A DNA stretch of 64,000 nt from Cyrtodaria siliqua (lineage: Eukaryota; Mollusca; Bivalvia; Adapedonta; Hiatellidae). This document shows positions 32,471 through 44,034 of this stretch, in pieces; position 1 is the first letter of the stretch, and the number at the start of each line of letters is the position of its first letter. Made by a program: the position numbers and the translations under genes. The notes beneath the pieces were generated by a model. That model ran no database searches. It worked only from the letters and a program-made list of their open reading frames with translations, and had not been told where the DNA came from. Location of the stretch: assembly GCA_037043455.1 (NCBI GenBank), contig JAWPHD010005589.1, forward strand, positions 96,334 to 160,333, given 5' to 3'.

Positions 32471-33442
32471 CCTTGAAGCGGAATAGTCACTTTCTATGCG
32501 TGCGCAGCCGAGCGTAAATAATACGAAGTATGAAGCGAATATCAACTTTATTAGATGAGGCTTAGAAATGGATTCATGGCGAATAACTGGTCGTTTGTAG
32601 AAATGATATATTGCTGTGCAAACCATCTCATCATATCATGTATGCCAACTAGTTTAATAAATTCTAAAATAATGGTGGTTGGTTGTTTGGTTGAATTGTG
32701 GTGTACGTTATTTTCAGCACATTTTAGGCTATATATGACGATGTTTTGTAGTAGTGGCAGACCACCCGCTTTTCCCTACAAGTTCATGTAGTGTCAATAA
32801 TAAATTTCATTGGCCTATAGAATTTGCAGCAACTCTGCAGTTCAGGGTGAGAAGGTTCTAGGCCCATTTTCCATATTTTATCTCGATGTACATGGAAGAT
32901 GAGCCTGGCATGTTCATGCCTTTTAGGCGCCATATAACCTTTTCATGTGTTGGTGCGCCTTAAAACCCCAATTCAATTCAATTCACCTCCTTGAAGCGGA
33001 ATAGTCACTTTCTATGCGTGCGCAGCCGAGCGTAAATAATACCGCCTACTTGAAAAATGAAGTATATTCGAGATTAAGTGCTATTAGTTTCAAAGGAAAG
33101 TATCAAGAAAACGCAAAAAATATTAAGTTAATTAAACCAGTTTGCAAAGATGGTATGAAGCGAATATCAACTTTATTAGATGAGGCTTAGAAATGGATTC
33201 ATGGCGAATAACTGGTCGTTTGTAGAAATGATATATTGCTGTGCAAACCATCTCATCATATCATGTATGCCAACTAGTTTAATAAATTCTAAAATAATGG
33301 TGGTTGGTTGTTTGGTTGAATTGTGGTGTACGTTATTTTCAGCACATTTTAGGCTATATATGACGATGTTTTGTAGTAGTGGCAGACCACCCGCTTTTCC
33401 CTACAAGTTCATGTAGTGTCAATAATAAATTTCATTGGCCTA
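32301..33442 (+). repeat. Recent tandem duplication (518 and 625 bp units)
   Basis: Unit 1 is 32301-32818 and unit 2 is 32819-33442. They are almost identical; both carry the last 170 bp of repeat A and the same 78-codon ORF (32555 and 33180). Unit 2 has about 107 bp more, after 'gcgtaaataata' (33043-33155). The ORF has no protein-like character. Confidence 0.9.
32670..32790 (-). mobile_element. Truncated SINE body, duplicated at 33295-33415
   Basis: On the minus strand 'gcgggtggtctgccactact' ... 'gctgaaaataacgtacacca' matches the body of the SINE at 27781 (gggtggtctgtctgcatcac ... gttgaaaatgacgtaaaaca). The tRNA head is missing. Confidence 0.6.
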
Positions 33443-33444
33443 TA

Positions 33445-33938
33445 TATAGTGAGGTCGAGCATTCAAGGCGTATTGCCTATTGAGAAAACCCCTCTGTTTT
33501 AGTCGGTATTCCTTATCGTAATCCTTACCGTGTCATTGTGTCCGCCAGGTTCGCTGCGCTTCTGGCCTATCATCAGTTGTGACGTAGCCGGTGTATGTAT
33601 AGAATGTTACCGTGTTAGTGGTACAGGAAAGATAAAGAATGATAACATAACATAACAAAGATTTTATTTAAGTCTCACCTCCATATATACAAATTACAAT
33701 TACAAATAATATGAAATAGGTTAAACCTATAGGGCGAGCACAGTTTATGTTTGATTTTGCCGCTGCGTATGTATGCACCGGTATGTGCAAGTCTAGCTGC
33801 GAGAATCGTAGCTCTTATGGCGTGTACCTATATCATGGTAGGCACATACCACCATAAGAGCCATGATTCCCACGTCTAGTGCAAGTCTACCGGTACGTGT
33901 CTTATGAATCGTGACATCCCACCCCAACAAATTTCAAT

Positions 33939-33984
<46 letters not shown>

Positions 33985-34065
33985 TTCTAAGGCTTATAAT
34001 CCGTCCGCCTACGACAGCGACGATTATAGGCACACTTGAGTCTGGACTTTTATCTGTGTGTTTGT
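33445..34065. repeat. Hairpin and (GT)n microsatellite in otherwise plain DNA
   Basis: A hairpin at 33794-33876 pairs 'gaatcgtagctcttatgg' with 'ccataagagccatgattc'. A (GT)18 or so run covers about 33943-33981. No gene. Confidence 0.6.
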
Positions 34066-34069
34066 GTGT

Positions 34070-34320
34070 GATGTGATGATATGTCTACTTGAAGCAGCGA
34101 ACTCAATGGTTTCTTTATAGTGCTGCCACACTGGAATACCACACCGTAGTAGACATGATACCCCCAGTCACATTATTCTGACACTGGTCAATCAGTCATA
34201 GCACTACCCATTATTTGCTCGTCAGGCAAGGGTTCCATTTTTAAAGTATCTGGGGACTCGAACCCACGACCTCCCGAATGCAAGACAGACGCTCTAACCA
34301 GTACACCACAATGCTTCGGT
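34070..34320 (-). mobile_element. tRNA-derived SINE, minus strand
   Basis: The head (34320-34250) reads gtggtgtactggttagagcg ... gtgggttcgagtccccagat, with clear A and B boxes and a TGC at the anticodon position. The acceptor stem does not pair, so it is not a working tRNA. The body contains 'gtgtcagaataatgtgactg', a block I associate with mollusc SINEs. Confidence 0.8.
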
Positions 34321-34329
34321 CAAATTTCA

Positions 34330-35765
34330 ATTTGTTCCCAGACAGGACAGATATGGCATTGAACGAACTTCGAACAGCTATCTAGTCATGATCCAGTCTG
34401 GATCGACATTGGCTGAATCACCAACCGTCATAAAAGCTGCTACTGTATCAGTGTATGTAAGCTATATATACATAAACCGTGATGCACGCGTATACTTTTT
34501 TCCGAACAACAAGTAATTACGGTTTCATCTATATTTTAAGAAACTGAGTGTCCTATTTTACCCTAATGTTTCTGTCGGTGGTAGAAAAACAAAAATAGTG
34601 AAATGATAGGACAGAGAAAAGCATAGATCGATTGAAGCAGAAGACAGGTAAAGTTTCTAAACCGTGTTTTCATCACCTTAAAATTTGAACTACTCCGTAG
34701 CATCAGACCAAACCGGATGACCGGTTACAGGTACACTGGCATAGGTACGCTTCATTTATATGGGGGTCCAGTGGAAACCTCAAACTTTGTTAAAAGTAAC
34801 CAAAAAAAAAAAGAAAAGGTGAAGCACCAATAGTTGCGCGAAAGCCGGATTGCGAATTTAACATTTTAAGTGAAAAATCTGTGTGAAAAGGGGTGTAGTC
34901 CAGGTAAAATACATGACATAGTTAGGGTTATTTTCATATAACGTTTGTAATGATGTTGAACAAGTGTCACGTTTCAAAGCTTTTCGACAATACATTTTTG
35001 AGAAATGAGGAAAAACCAAAAACTTTAACGAAAACTTCAAAACTCGTAGACGGACGGACGGATAGACGGACAGACACATGGAAATCGCCGAACAGCAAGC
35101 CTTTATTTGCTACGCAATCCAGCCAAAAATAAAATAAACAAATTCTGTACATTATGGTGGAGTCTAAACCCGACAAATTTGCTATTATTTCGGGCGTTTG
35201 TTTAAGCTAAAGGTTTTTCAGCTATGTGAGTGAGTAATTTTAACAAAATGTAAATACATTATCATTATATAATTGGAACTGGCAATTTTAGTGGTAAATA
35301 AAAATACCTTAGTTTGGAAATTCGGTTAAAAAATAAATATTTTATGCCATCAGTTCAGATGAGGCTTTTTGTATGTAAATTCCTATCTATCTGTCTACAT
35401 CCTGCATTAGCCTGCCGTGTTGCTGGGACAGCAAAAAAATAAGAAATCTCAAATATAACTTCAGTTAGCCTCAATAGTTTCAGAATGTCTTAATTTCGGT
35501 TTGCTCAACTCATTAAAACCATTTTTGGATAAAAGGTCGAAGCGCCCCAAAATATGCAACATAGGGTAAAAATACCTTTTGAACTTCCCCTACCCAAACA
35601 CGCCAGTCAAATTATTATCTCGGGAAGGAGGCTGTTCCTACCCCTGTCAGTGTGAGTAACATCTTGGGCCTAACCATCGTTTAGTCACTCTAGACCTGGT
35701 GTTGTTCTAAATACCAGTAGTTATATTTTTTCATAATGGACCATAATGTTACTGTGCGGTAAGAA
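34330..35765. other. Mixed DNA without supported genes
   Basis: Contains 'gacggacggacggatagacggacagaca' at 35050-35077 as part of a dispersed repeat edge. No exon or RNA gene that I can support. Confidence 0.4.
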
Positions 35766-35770
35766 AAGAA

Positions 35771-36060
35771 GCGATGACAGAGTGGTTAGCTTACTTGCCT
35801 CTGGATATAGAAGTCTGGGGTTCGACTCCCGGAGGTTCACGTCTCGAGAATTGATAACGCACTCCCTTAGATCTAGAACTATTCGTGTACGATAGTTAAA
35901 GTTACTGTGAAAGTATGTCATTCTTCCCTACTGATGTAAAGCCGTTGGTCTCCTGTGCAGGGAGAGACATACCCAATTCAGGTTAAAAATCTCGCTGAAC
36001 TTCTGTGGTTATCACAAAAAAGCCTGCAGGTAAACTCATTCACAGAAACGAAACTGTGAT
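35771..36060 (+). mobile_element. tRNA-derived SINE
   Basis: Head gcgatgacagagtggttagc ... ggggttcgactcccggaggt, then a body with 'aaagccgttggtctcctgtg' and 'agcctgcaggtaaactc'. A and B boxes are well conserved, giving a tRNA-like leader that is not a working tRNA. Confidence 0.7.
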
Positions 36061-36069
36061 AATCATAAG

Positions 36070-36725
36070 TATGTGCATAATAGGTCAATAGTATTGGAAG
36101 AAAGAAAGAAAAAAGAAACAAAGAAAGATGGATCGGTAATAAGCACCTTGCTCACTAATTGTTTACTAACAGACCATACGTCATAATGTGACGACATACG
36201 ATGATGACGTAAATCAATGACGTCTTGTCATTGTATTAAAATTTTCGTAACATTTCCGGAAAATGCCAGATTGTTCGGGTTTGACACGAATGAACACGGA
36301 ATAACCTCGTCGATTTCCGTCTATGGCTTACAATAGTAGACGACCGAATACGGAAATCTGCGAAGAATTCCGATTGCATTTATGGTTTTACGGGAAAATA
36401 AACAAATGAAAGATAGTTTTTAACCAAATCATTTGTTTATCCTAATCGGTTAGTAAGACATATACATTTCTGTGACACGAAATATACTTTTATTAAATTG
36501 TGAAATGTGTTGACGAATTTTCGCCAATGAACAACGCGCAAGGTAACACTTTGGGCTATGCTTCCGGTTAATGGCCGTTTTGGCGACATAGGTAAAAATG
36601 CAATTTCATTGTCATTTTTGGACGGGTTCGAGAAAGGTTTTTAATGTTTTTTCACCTCATTCTGCTTGGAAACCACCATTCTTAATGATTTCTACGAATG
36701 CTTATCTTGTTAATTTCGTAACGTC
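36070..36725. other. Unassigned DNA before the LINE
   Basis: Several tgacgt motifs (36180-36225). A loosely inverted 'cggaaat' pair around 36340. No gene. Confidence 0.35.
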
Positions 36726-36726
36726 T

Positions 36727-38108
36727 TTGCTGAATCAGCTGCTGATCTACAGCTAGCACTTAATTCTATGTATGATTATTGTAATACTTGGAAGCTAGAG
36801 GTGAATATTGCAAAAACTAAAGTTGTAGTTTTTTCTAAAGGTAAAATCCGTAATATCCCAGTATTTACTTATGGGGGCTTAAATCTTGATGTGGTTGATG
36901 ACTTTAGTTATCTTGGTATGAAGTTTAACTACAATGGCAAGTTTAATAAAACTAAAAAATATCTCTGTGATCAGGCTAGAAAAGCCATGTTCTCTGTTCT
37001 TAAAAAGGCTAGAAAGCTTTGTCTGTCTCTTGATCTTCAACTTCATCTATTTGATTCGATGGTCAGTCCAATACTATTATATGGGTCGGAGGTCTGGGGT
37101 TGTGAGAATGTAAATATTATTAATCAATTCCAGTTAAAATATTGTAAAATGGTATTAAAACTCAAAACTTCAACACCAAATATTATGATTTATGGTGAAC
37201 TTGGGAGAATGCCAATGGATTGTATTATAAAGAGTAGAGTTCTGAACTACTGGTGTAAATTGGTCAATAGTAAAGAAGATAAGATTTGTCGTATAATGTA
37301 TAAACTAATGTATGAACTTGATAAAAGCAATGTTTTCCATTCTCCTTGGATAGGTTATGTCAAGACTTCACTTGATCAGCTTGGTTTTTCTGAATATTGG
37401 TTAAATCAAAATGTTCCATCCCCACTTGTTTTTAGAAATTTAATAAAAAGCAGAATTAAAGATATATATAATCAATCCTGGAATACCACAGTCTATGAAT
37501 CCCCAAAATGTGTGAGTTATAGAATTTTCAAAAATACTTTTGCGTTTGAGAGGTATCTAGTAGATTTACCGCTGAATCTTGCATTGTCACTTTGCCATTT
37601 TAGATGTTCTAATCATAAACTCCCAGTGGAAAAAGGCAGACTTTATAATATAGAGAGAAGATTAAGAACTTGTGATTTGTGTCATTTAAATGTGCTTGGT
37701 GATGAATTTCATTACATTTTTGTTTGCACTTTTTTTAAAAATGAAAGAAAGAAATATATTTCCTCTAATTCTATTATTGCAAATACATATAATTTTAGAA
37801 ACATTTTTCAATCTATAGATAATTATGAATTGTTAAAACTGTCATTATTTGTTAAGAAAATTATTGATAAATTTAAGTAACTATTTTTCACCTTCCCCTA
37901 TTAATTTTACATTTATTACTCAGTATTAATATACGAAACTCATTCCATCTAGTCATTTTATCTTGAATTGAAATTATTTTGTGTTTATATTCTATGTTAT
38001 GATTCAACTTTGTAAATATTGTTATTGATGTTATTTTCATTTGTGTTTGTTAATGCTCATGCCCAGTTGGGCCCAGCTTATGAAATAAAACTTGAAAACT
38101 TGAAACTT
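36727..38108 (+). mobile_element. 5'-truncated LINE copy with intact C-terminal frame
   Basis: Similarity starts at FAESAADLQLALNSMYDYCN (36727), just after the RT active site of the family, so it is truncated in the thumb region. The 3' end has 'gcccagttgggc', then aataaa, then 'acttgaaaacttgaaacttg' as a tail. It belongs to the same family as the copies at 24.6-29.1 kb. Confidence 0.85.
36768..37880 (+). CDS. C-terminal 370 residues of LINE ORF2
   Basis: The frame is uninterrupted from MYDYCNTWKLEVNIAKTKVV to a stop after KKIIDKFK. It holds the RT thumb (VDDFSYLGMKF), the SPILLYGSEVWG block, the STPNIMIYGELGRMP block and a C-terminal Cys/His element (CDLCHLNVLGDEFHYIFVC). Such CxxC...H...C tails are common in CR1/Jockey-type ORF2. 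Being intact it may be a young copy; lacking endonuclease and RT core it cannot be active. Confidence 0.82.
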   Translation: MYDYCNTWKLEVNIAKTKVVVFSKGKIRNIPVFTYGGLNLDVVDDFSYLGMKFNYNGKFNKTKKYLCDQARKAMFSVLKKARKLCLSLDLQLHLFDSMVSPILLYGSEVWGCENVNIINQFQLKYCKMVLKLKTSTPNIMIYGELGRMPMDCIIKSRVLNYWCKLVNSKEDKICRIMYKLMYELDKSNVFHSPWIGYVKTSLDQLGFSEYWLNQNVPSPLVFRNLIKSRIKDIYNQSWNTTVYESPKCVSYRIFKNTFAFERYLVDLPLNLALSLCHFRCSNHKLPVEKGRLYNIERRLRTCDLCHLNVLGDEFHYIFVCTFFKNERKKYISSNSIIANTYNFRNIFQSIDNYELLKLSLFVKKIIDKFK

Positions 38109-38234
38109 GTAACGAAATATGCTACTTTACGGTTGAAGTCGCCCATAAACTGCCGTAAATGACCCAAGACTTTTCAAAAGGATGGATGGGTATGCTTACC
38201 TTTCGCCTGCATGATACCATAGGAGCTCGCTTGC

Positions 38235-38254
38235 GCTCGCGTCGCGACGCGAGC
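38235..38254. repeat. Perfect 20-bp GC palindrome
   Basis: gctcgcgtcgcgacgcgagc equals its own reverse complement. It is flanked by imperfect 'gagctcgcttgc' and 'tgtgctcg'. Confidence 0.85.
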
Positions 38255-38456
38255 TGTGCTCGTTATTAAAACAATATTCAAAACTGTAAATGAACAAATA
38301 AGAGAGGCTCTATATAGAGCAATGAGAGGCTATTTCAAGATGAAATTAGCTATTATACACATACATTATCAATAAAAAACGTAATATAAAACAGCTTTCG
38401 ATCAATATTTAACTAAAATTATCAGTTATGGTAAAACATTTAAGATATTTAAAAAT

Positions 38457-38800
38457 ATAATGTAATTTTGTAAAAATAAGTAAGTCTATATGTACAATCA
38501 ATCGTATACTCATTTATATAAATTATCTCTTCTCTTCTTCAGTATATCACAGCAGATTTTGGCAGACAATCGAATTAACCTATTATCTTTACAACTTAAT
38601 GTAAAATGCAGTTTCTCAGAATTTGATTTATACCTTAGATCAGAATTATCAACATAAATGTTTGCAAAGTACTCTTGTCTGATATCCTCATACAGTGGGC
38701 AATTAATTAACACATGCTCTTCATCTTCAATTGTATTAATACAATGAAAACATTTTCTCTCATCAATCAATGATAGAGAGAAGAGATAGTGTTATTTTCA
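38457..38800 (-). mobile_element. LINE 3' fragment, minus strand
   Basis: The frame 38770-38510 reads ERKCFHCINTIEDEEHVLINCPLYEDIRQEY, the C-terminal Cys/His tail found in the other LINE copies. It is 5'-truncated near 38800. Confidence 0.75.
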
Positions 38801-38809
38801 AGCAGGTTC

Positions 38810-39250
38810 AGGGTGAATGCAATTAAAGATGATTGTCTCAACCGGAAACACCTTTATGCTTTAAAAGGGAACGAAGAGAAGTTAACACCTTTATACTTTA
38901 AAAGGGAACGATGAAGTTAACGAAATGTATACATCTAAAATGTATTTATTTGCTTTTCTTTTTTATACAAGCAAAACGGTTGGGCCACACGTTCTTCCTT
39001 CCAGTCAGTATTTTAATTAACAAATGACAAAATGGCAATATACTTAACATAAAATATCCAAATACATGTTTCGTTGAACAAAAAAATAAGATGGGAGGAG
39101 TAAATATAATAAAGTTCTAGGAAAGATAAACCCAAGAAGGAATGAATGATGCTGTGGTTGTAGGGTCTTGCTGAGCGAGTGTCATAACGACCTGGCAGAC
39201 GAATACCATTACTTACTAGTTTGTCCCTCTTTCCACATCAAAAGAAAATA
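38810..39250. other. Unassigned DNA
   Basis: A short direct duplication 'acacctttatgctttaaaagggaacg' / 'acacctttatactttaaaagggaacg' lies at 38848 and 38885. Nothing else seen. Confidence 0.4.
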
Positions 39251-39254
39251 ATTG

Positions 39255-39485
39255 TTAGATGAATACTACTACAGACAGCCTAACACACTGAAATTCAAAC
39301 AACTCTTTTGTGTCAGAATCAATAGGAACAATTCGAAACTTGAGCATTTTCGCAAAATTTCTCCTAACTAGATTCACTGATAGCACGACCCTACAAACAT
39401 TCCAACCATGCACGTTTTTCTTGTGGCCACCCCAGTCTCCAATATAATAAACAGTACGCCTTTCAGCGGTGAAAGGCCCGGCCAT
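39255..39485 (-). CDS. Candidate first exon or small ORF, unknown
   Basis: From the ATG at 39485, in an 'aaaATGGCCGG' context like YY1-type initiator promoters, the frame reads MAGPFTAERRTVYYIGDWGG, then HKKNVHGWNVCRVVLSVNLV and a further 37 residues to the stop. The composition is protein-like and there is no repeat in it. No clear donor falls inside. I do not recognise the family. A 3' acceptor-like 'tttgaatttcag' near 39290 argues that the tail of this ORF may be intron. Confidence 0.3.
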   Translation of the reverse strand: MAGPFTAERRTVYYIGDWGGHKKNVHGWNVCRVVLSVNLVRRNFAKMLKFRIVPIDSDTKELFEFQCVRLSVVVFI

Positions 39486-39559
39486 TTTACTACAATCCAA
39501 AGATTCCCACGAACGTATCCTTTCCTGTTTTCGTTGTCGCATTGGAAAGGCCTTTTAGT

Positions 39560-40495
39560 AGGGACTTTACGTAGTACTTCATGTTTTTTTGTTGTTGTTT
39601 TTTCATTTATTTATTTACTTTTGCATTTCACCCCACCCCCATCTGCTCCCCTTAAACTAGCTTTTAAAGTTTGCAAGAGCTACATTTAGTACGAATTCCT
39701 GTAAAAAAAAAATGATACAGGAACAACTCATACGTTTCTTGGGTTTTCTCTCTGCAGTGTGGCAGTGAACTTAATTATAATAAAGCTGACTGAACATATA
39801 CGGCCCCAGTCAGGGTATATTGCAATTTAAATAGACTATTCTACTCATTTGTTTCTGTGCCGAATTGTATTAAAATGTGCACAACTTTTAAAACCGATTC
39901 ATCAAATGCATAATATACATGTACACTACAAAGTAATAATAATAAATTGCAACTGCTCTCGTATTTTACATCTATGTAATCCTAGCCTCACTTCTCCATC
40001 ACCTGCTACTTCTTCAACCTACATCTCACGTACCCCTACCCCGTTATATAACATCATATTTTGTGTACTATGCCTCATGTTGTTATTTCATGTATTTCAT
40101 ATATGTTGTAACCTGAGTGAAACAATAAAGATTATGATTATTATGATAATGTGTATGACCTCTAGTCGTCATCAAATCATTTGGTATCTTTAATAATGTA
40201 AAGTGGAACACACGAAAATACACGAACACTAAGCGGGTGAAACAAACGGGTAGCACGAAAGAGACGAAGTCGTTCATTTAATTAAAACGGACATTGCATA
40301 AAATAATGTATGTCGTACAGCCGCAAGTCTTATAATAATAATAATAACAATAAAAATAAAATTGAGGAAATTAAATGTAACATTCTCTCTTGCCCGAGTA
40401 ACACAATGGTACCCTGTTAGTGTTCTACGCTAGTCCCTGTTGTTTTTATAATTTGTTTTATCATCGATTTTTGGATATGTTCATGGATATCCATA
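39560..40495. other. Unassigned DNA with AT microsatellites
   Basis: (aat)n-type runs at 39945 and 40333. Otherwise no feature. Confidence 0.4.
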
Positions 40496-40500
40496 CACTA

Positions 40501-40748
40501 CTCAACTTTTATAATCGGTCACTTTTCAAAGAATTATATATTTTTTAATAATTTATATTTTCATTTGAAATGTTAACTGGCGTCTTTTAACAAATATCGC
40601 TAGCGATTTATAAAGCTTAATATGCCTTGATTGGACTAAAACCTTGTTGATAAACTTAATAAAATATTGGTATGTATTTCGGTGATTTCCAGTTTATAGT
40701 ATTCGTGTTATTTTCAAAAAACCTAGGTGACCGATTATAAAAGTTGAG
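40501..40748. mobile_element. Tc1/mariner-type MITE (248 bp)
   Basis: 22-bp perfect inverted ends begin ctcaacttttataatcggtc; each end is next to TA, the expected target duplication. No ORF. Confidence 0.85.
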
Positions 40749-40964
40749 TAGTATAATATATTTGGTGTGGTAAAATACAGTCACTGTAATGATCTGCAAA
40801 CTACCAACTACCAACATCGTCATTTGGGTGTCCATACATCATAGAGTTTCTCGACCCTTCAACAAAGACCCTCTACTACTCACTGCTTTAGTATGGCGGT
40901 GCAACTGTTTGCATGGCGATCATGCACTGCTTGTTGGTAGCCAACACCAGCTTTTGGCCTCTCT

Positions 40965-41765
40965 ACGGAGCCAGAAGTCAACTTGATGCCTTCTCAGCGG
41001 CACTGCTCACTGAATTACCGTATTCCTGTCGCGACATGTGATTCCAAGAGCAGTGAACATCTTCCACACTGACTTAATGCCTGGAATCCACTGCATCCCA
41101 GCCAGGCGCCCTACCCCTTGGTGTGACAGTCCTCCATAAGCTATGCATACTTCCCAGCCTTGAGTTCGTGAGCCTCGTCACACCTCTCTTCCCACGGGAC
41201 AGTGAGCTTAAGGGCATTCAGCTTCTTGGTCTAGATTGACCATATCGCTACATCAGGCCGGAGTGTGGTAGTGACTACTTTAGGAAAGACTAGCTTCCGT
41301 TGTAGGTCCATCTTCATCTTCCATGTCCGCGCATGGTGTAGGATACCTCGTGTCTGGTTTGTGCCCAGAAATGGGATGTATGTCTGCTTGGTAGTGTCGT
41401 TCTCTCCTTCTCTAGTGAATCTGCAAGCTGCCGTAGGCCTGTCATGCCGCCATCTGTGACGCCCATAGACAAGCGCCGCCTGACAAGATGACAGTGTGCA
41501 CCAGGGTACCTTGCTCGTCACAAAGTTGATAGGTTGGATCCTCTGTCAGCGTCCTTCGTTGGAGGTCGACTGGTGGGAGGACATCATAGACGGGAGGACA
41601 ACATAGACGCTGCGGAGCAAAAAGCTAAGTAGGTTCTTTTTGCGTCCAGGTAAGTTTCCTCTCTGGAACATTCCATCTTGTTGAAGATCCCAAACCAGCT
41701 GCGCTGCTCGGGCCTCTTCCTCCTCGTTCTGATCTCAACCTGCGCTTTTGTAGGTCATGTTGTCA
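40965..41765 (-). pseudogene. Degenerate C-terminal part of a second LINE-type ORF2
   Basis: The minus strand shows, in order but in changing frames: an Arg-rich start, DPTYQLCDEQGTLVHT, LSSCQAALVYGRHRWRHDRP, LRPDVAIWS and LKLTVPWEERCDEAHE. This is the layout of ORF2 C-termini with a CxxC...H...C finger, a YRWRHD block and then an RPD...LTVPWEER domain. At least one frameshift (between LVHT and LSSC) and several stops are present. It belongs to a family different from the other LINEs here. Class assignment is from memory of such proteins in invertebrate genomes. Confidence 0.6.
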
Positions 41766-41779
41766 GGTGTAGATCAGTT

Positions 41780-42420
41780 ATGTCTGCTCTGCAGCCCTAG
41801 TCACTGTCTGTCTGTGGTAGTAGTACCGACAATGTTCTCATGCCTCAGTCCTCCACTGTCTGACTCAATGACCACTGTCTGCATGCCATTAGCTAAATCA
41901 CGGCAACACTTATTTTGTCATTTGGGGAATCCTTCAGTGACATCAGGAGCCCCAGTCTTTGCATACCTATCAAGTCTCACGCATTGACCGTGAGACACAC
42001 GCATTTTTGTGCTAAATCACACTCACATGCATACATGCTGCATTCTCAAGCATTCTGAAAATGACCCAAAACGGTCTGTTTCTTTTGAAATCAACAGTCA
42101 CAACTTGCTAAGTTACTATATGATCATATAACATTATTACAAGGTAACATACAGGCTAAAATTCATGAAATTCAACCACAGACCGTTCGGTCTTCAGGGG
42201 TGGGTGGGGGGTGGGGAGTGCTTCGCCCCTGATCCATTTACCAGTGCCAATGGACAACCGTCCCTTGGAACCCCATCTCAATCTTGACTTCCACTGGACC
42301 TCGACAGCTATATATGCCTTTGCCACACCAGCGACGATACCGGAAGTGGCAGCTTCCCAGCTGTAGAGACCTATAGTTCGGTGAAATTTGATGGTAGCCT
42401 TTAATAGCCAGTGACTATGG
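41780..42420. other. Unassigned DNA, possibly a dispersed repeat
   Basis: A G-rich stretch 'ggggtgggtggggggtgggg' at 42197 is followed by 'agtgcttcgcccctgatcca', resembling edges of mollusc repeats. No gene. Confidence 0.35.
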
Positions 42421-42426
42421 GGGTCA

Positions 42427-43590
42427 AAACATACATGTATTGTGGACAACTGTCCCGTAATACAAGCATAAACATACATGTATTGTGGATAACTGTCCCG
42501 TAATACAAGTCAAACATACAGTATTGTGGACAACTGTCCCATAATACAGGCCAAACATACATGTATTGTGGACAACTGTCCCGTAATGCAAGCCAAACAT
42601 ACATGTTTTGTGGACAACTGTCCCATAATACAAGCATAAACATACATGTATTGCGGATTACTGTCTCGTAATACAAGCCAAACATACATGTATTGTGGAC
42701 AACTGTCCTGTAATACAAGCATAAACATACATGTATTGTGGACAACTGTCCCGTAATACAAGCATAAACATACATGTATTGTGGATAACTGTCCCGTAAT
42801 ACAAGCCAAACATACATGTATTGTGGACAACTGTCCCGTAATACAAGCATAAACATACATGTATTGTGGATAACTGACCCGTAATACAAGCCAAACATAC
42901 ATGTATTGTGGACAACTGTCCCATAATACAAGCCAAACATATATGTATTGTGGATAACTGTCCCGTCATACAAGCATAAACATACATGTATTGTGGACAA
43001 CTGTCCCGTAATACAAGCATAAACATACATGTATTGTGGATAACTGTCCCGTAATACAAGCCAAACATACATGTATTGTGGACAACTGTCCCGTAATACA
43101 AGCATAAACATACATGTATTGTGGATAACTGTCCCATAATACAAGCCAAACATACATGTATTGTGGACAACTGTCCCATAATACAAGCCAAACATACATG
43201 TATTGTGGACAACTGTCCCGTAATACAAGCATAAACATACATGTATTGTGGATAACTGTCCCGTAATACAAGCCAAACATACATGTATTGTGGACAACTG
43301 TCCCATAATACAAGCATAAACAAACATTTATTGTGGACAACTGTCCCGTAATACAGGCCCAAACATACATGTATTGTGGACAACTGTCCCGTAATACAGG
43401 CCCAAATATACATGTATTGTGGATAACTGTCCCGTAATACAAGTCCAAACATACATATATTGTGGACAACTGTGCCGTAATACAGGCCCAAACAATACAA
43501 CTGTCCCATAATACAAGTCCAAACATACATGTATTGTGGACAACTGTCCCGTAATACAAGCATAAACATACATGTATTGTGGACACATGT
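42427..43590 (-). repeat. 42/43-bp minisatellite, about 27 units
   Basis: Units read acatacatgtattgtggaca (or gata), then actgtcccgtaatacaagc and either caa or ataa. Those with 'ccaaac' are 42 bp and those with 'cataaac' 43 bp. Both alternate, as do gaca/gata, so there is a higher-order pattern. Decayed units continue to about 43740. Minus-strand ORFs of 258 to 308 codons in all three frames (CITGQLSTIHVCL, LYYGTVVHNTCMF, LVLRDSCPQYMYV) come from this array. Confidence 0.92.
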
Positions 43591-43827
43591 TCCAGATTAA
43601 TGTGCCTTAATATAACCCCCATACATGCATCTAATGTCGCAAAATGACCCTGGATATTGTCCGTTAATAGAAGGCCATACATATACATTGTGTACAAACC
43701 TAACCCTGACTGTTGTCCCGTAATACAGGCCCATGCATACAAGCATACACATGAATCTGATGTAACAAGAAAAGGTATAACACATATAGTATACCATGGG
43801 AAGTACGGACTGCATGCAGGTGTTCTG

Positions 43828-44030
43828 GATCCGGGATCGTTTTGATAGTGAAGGTCACCGGCACCTTGACCTTTAAATGAATAAGGATAAGGGTCATGTA
43901 CTGGTCATGAGCAACCATTCATCCTTTCAAGTTGGAGGACCTAGATCCATCAAGTTTGTAGTTGTTGATAGGACATCGTATTGATAGTGAAGGGCACCGC
44001 AACCTTGACCTCCGATCTAGTGACCGGAAA
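43828..44030 (+). repeat. Satellite 1, diverged units
   Basis: 'gatcgttttgatagtgaagg', 'caccttgacctttaaatgaa', 'ctggtcatgagcaaccatt' and 'gacctagatccatcaa' are the blocks of the 145-bp unit seen at 46.8-47.9 kb. Confidence 0.75.
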
Positions 44031-44034
44031 ATAA

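Noticed and set aside
32555..33416. Duplicated 78-codon ORF as a young gene pair
   Set aside because: Identity is due to the DNA duplication; the ORF runs antisense through a SINE fragment.
42401..43742. Long minus-strand ORFs as a possible cysteine-rich secreted protein
   Set aside because: All three frames are open equally because of the 42/43-bp repeat; no signal peptide or start context. Kept only as an observation on the repeat.
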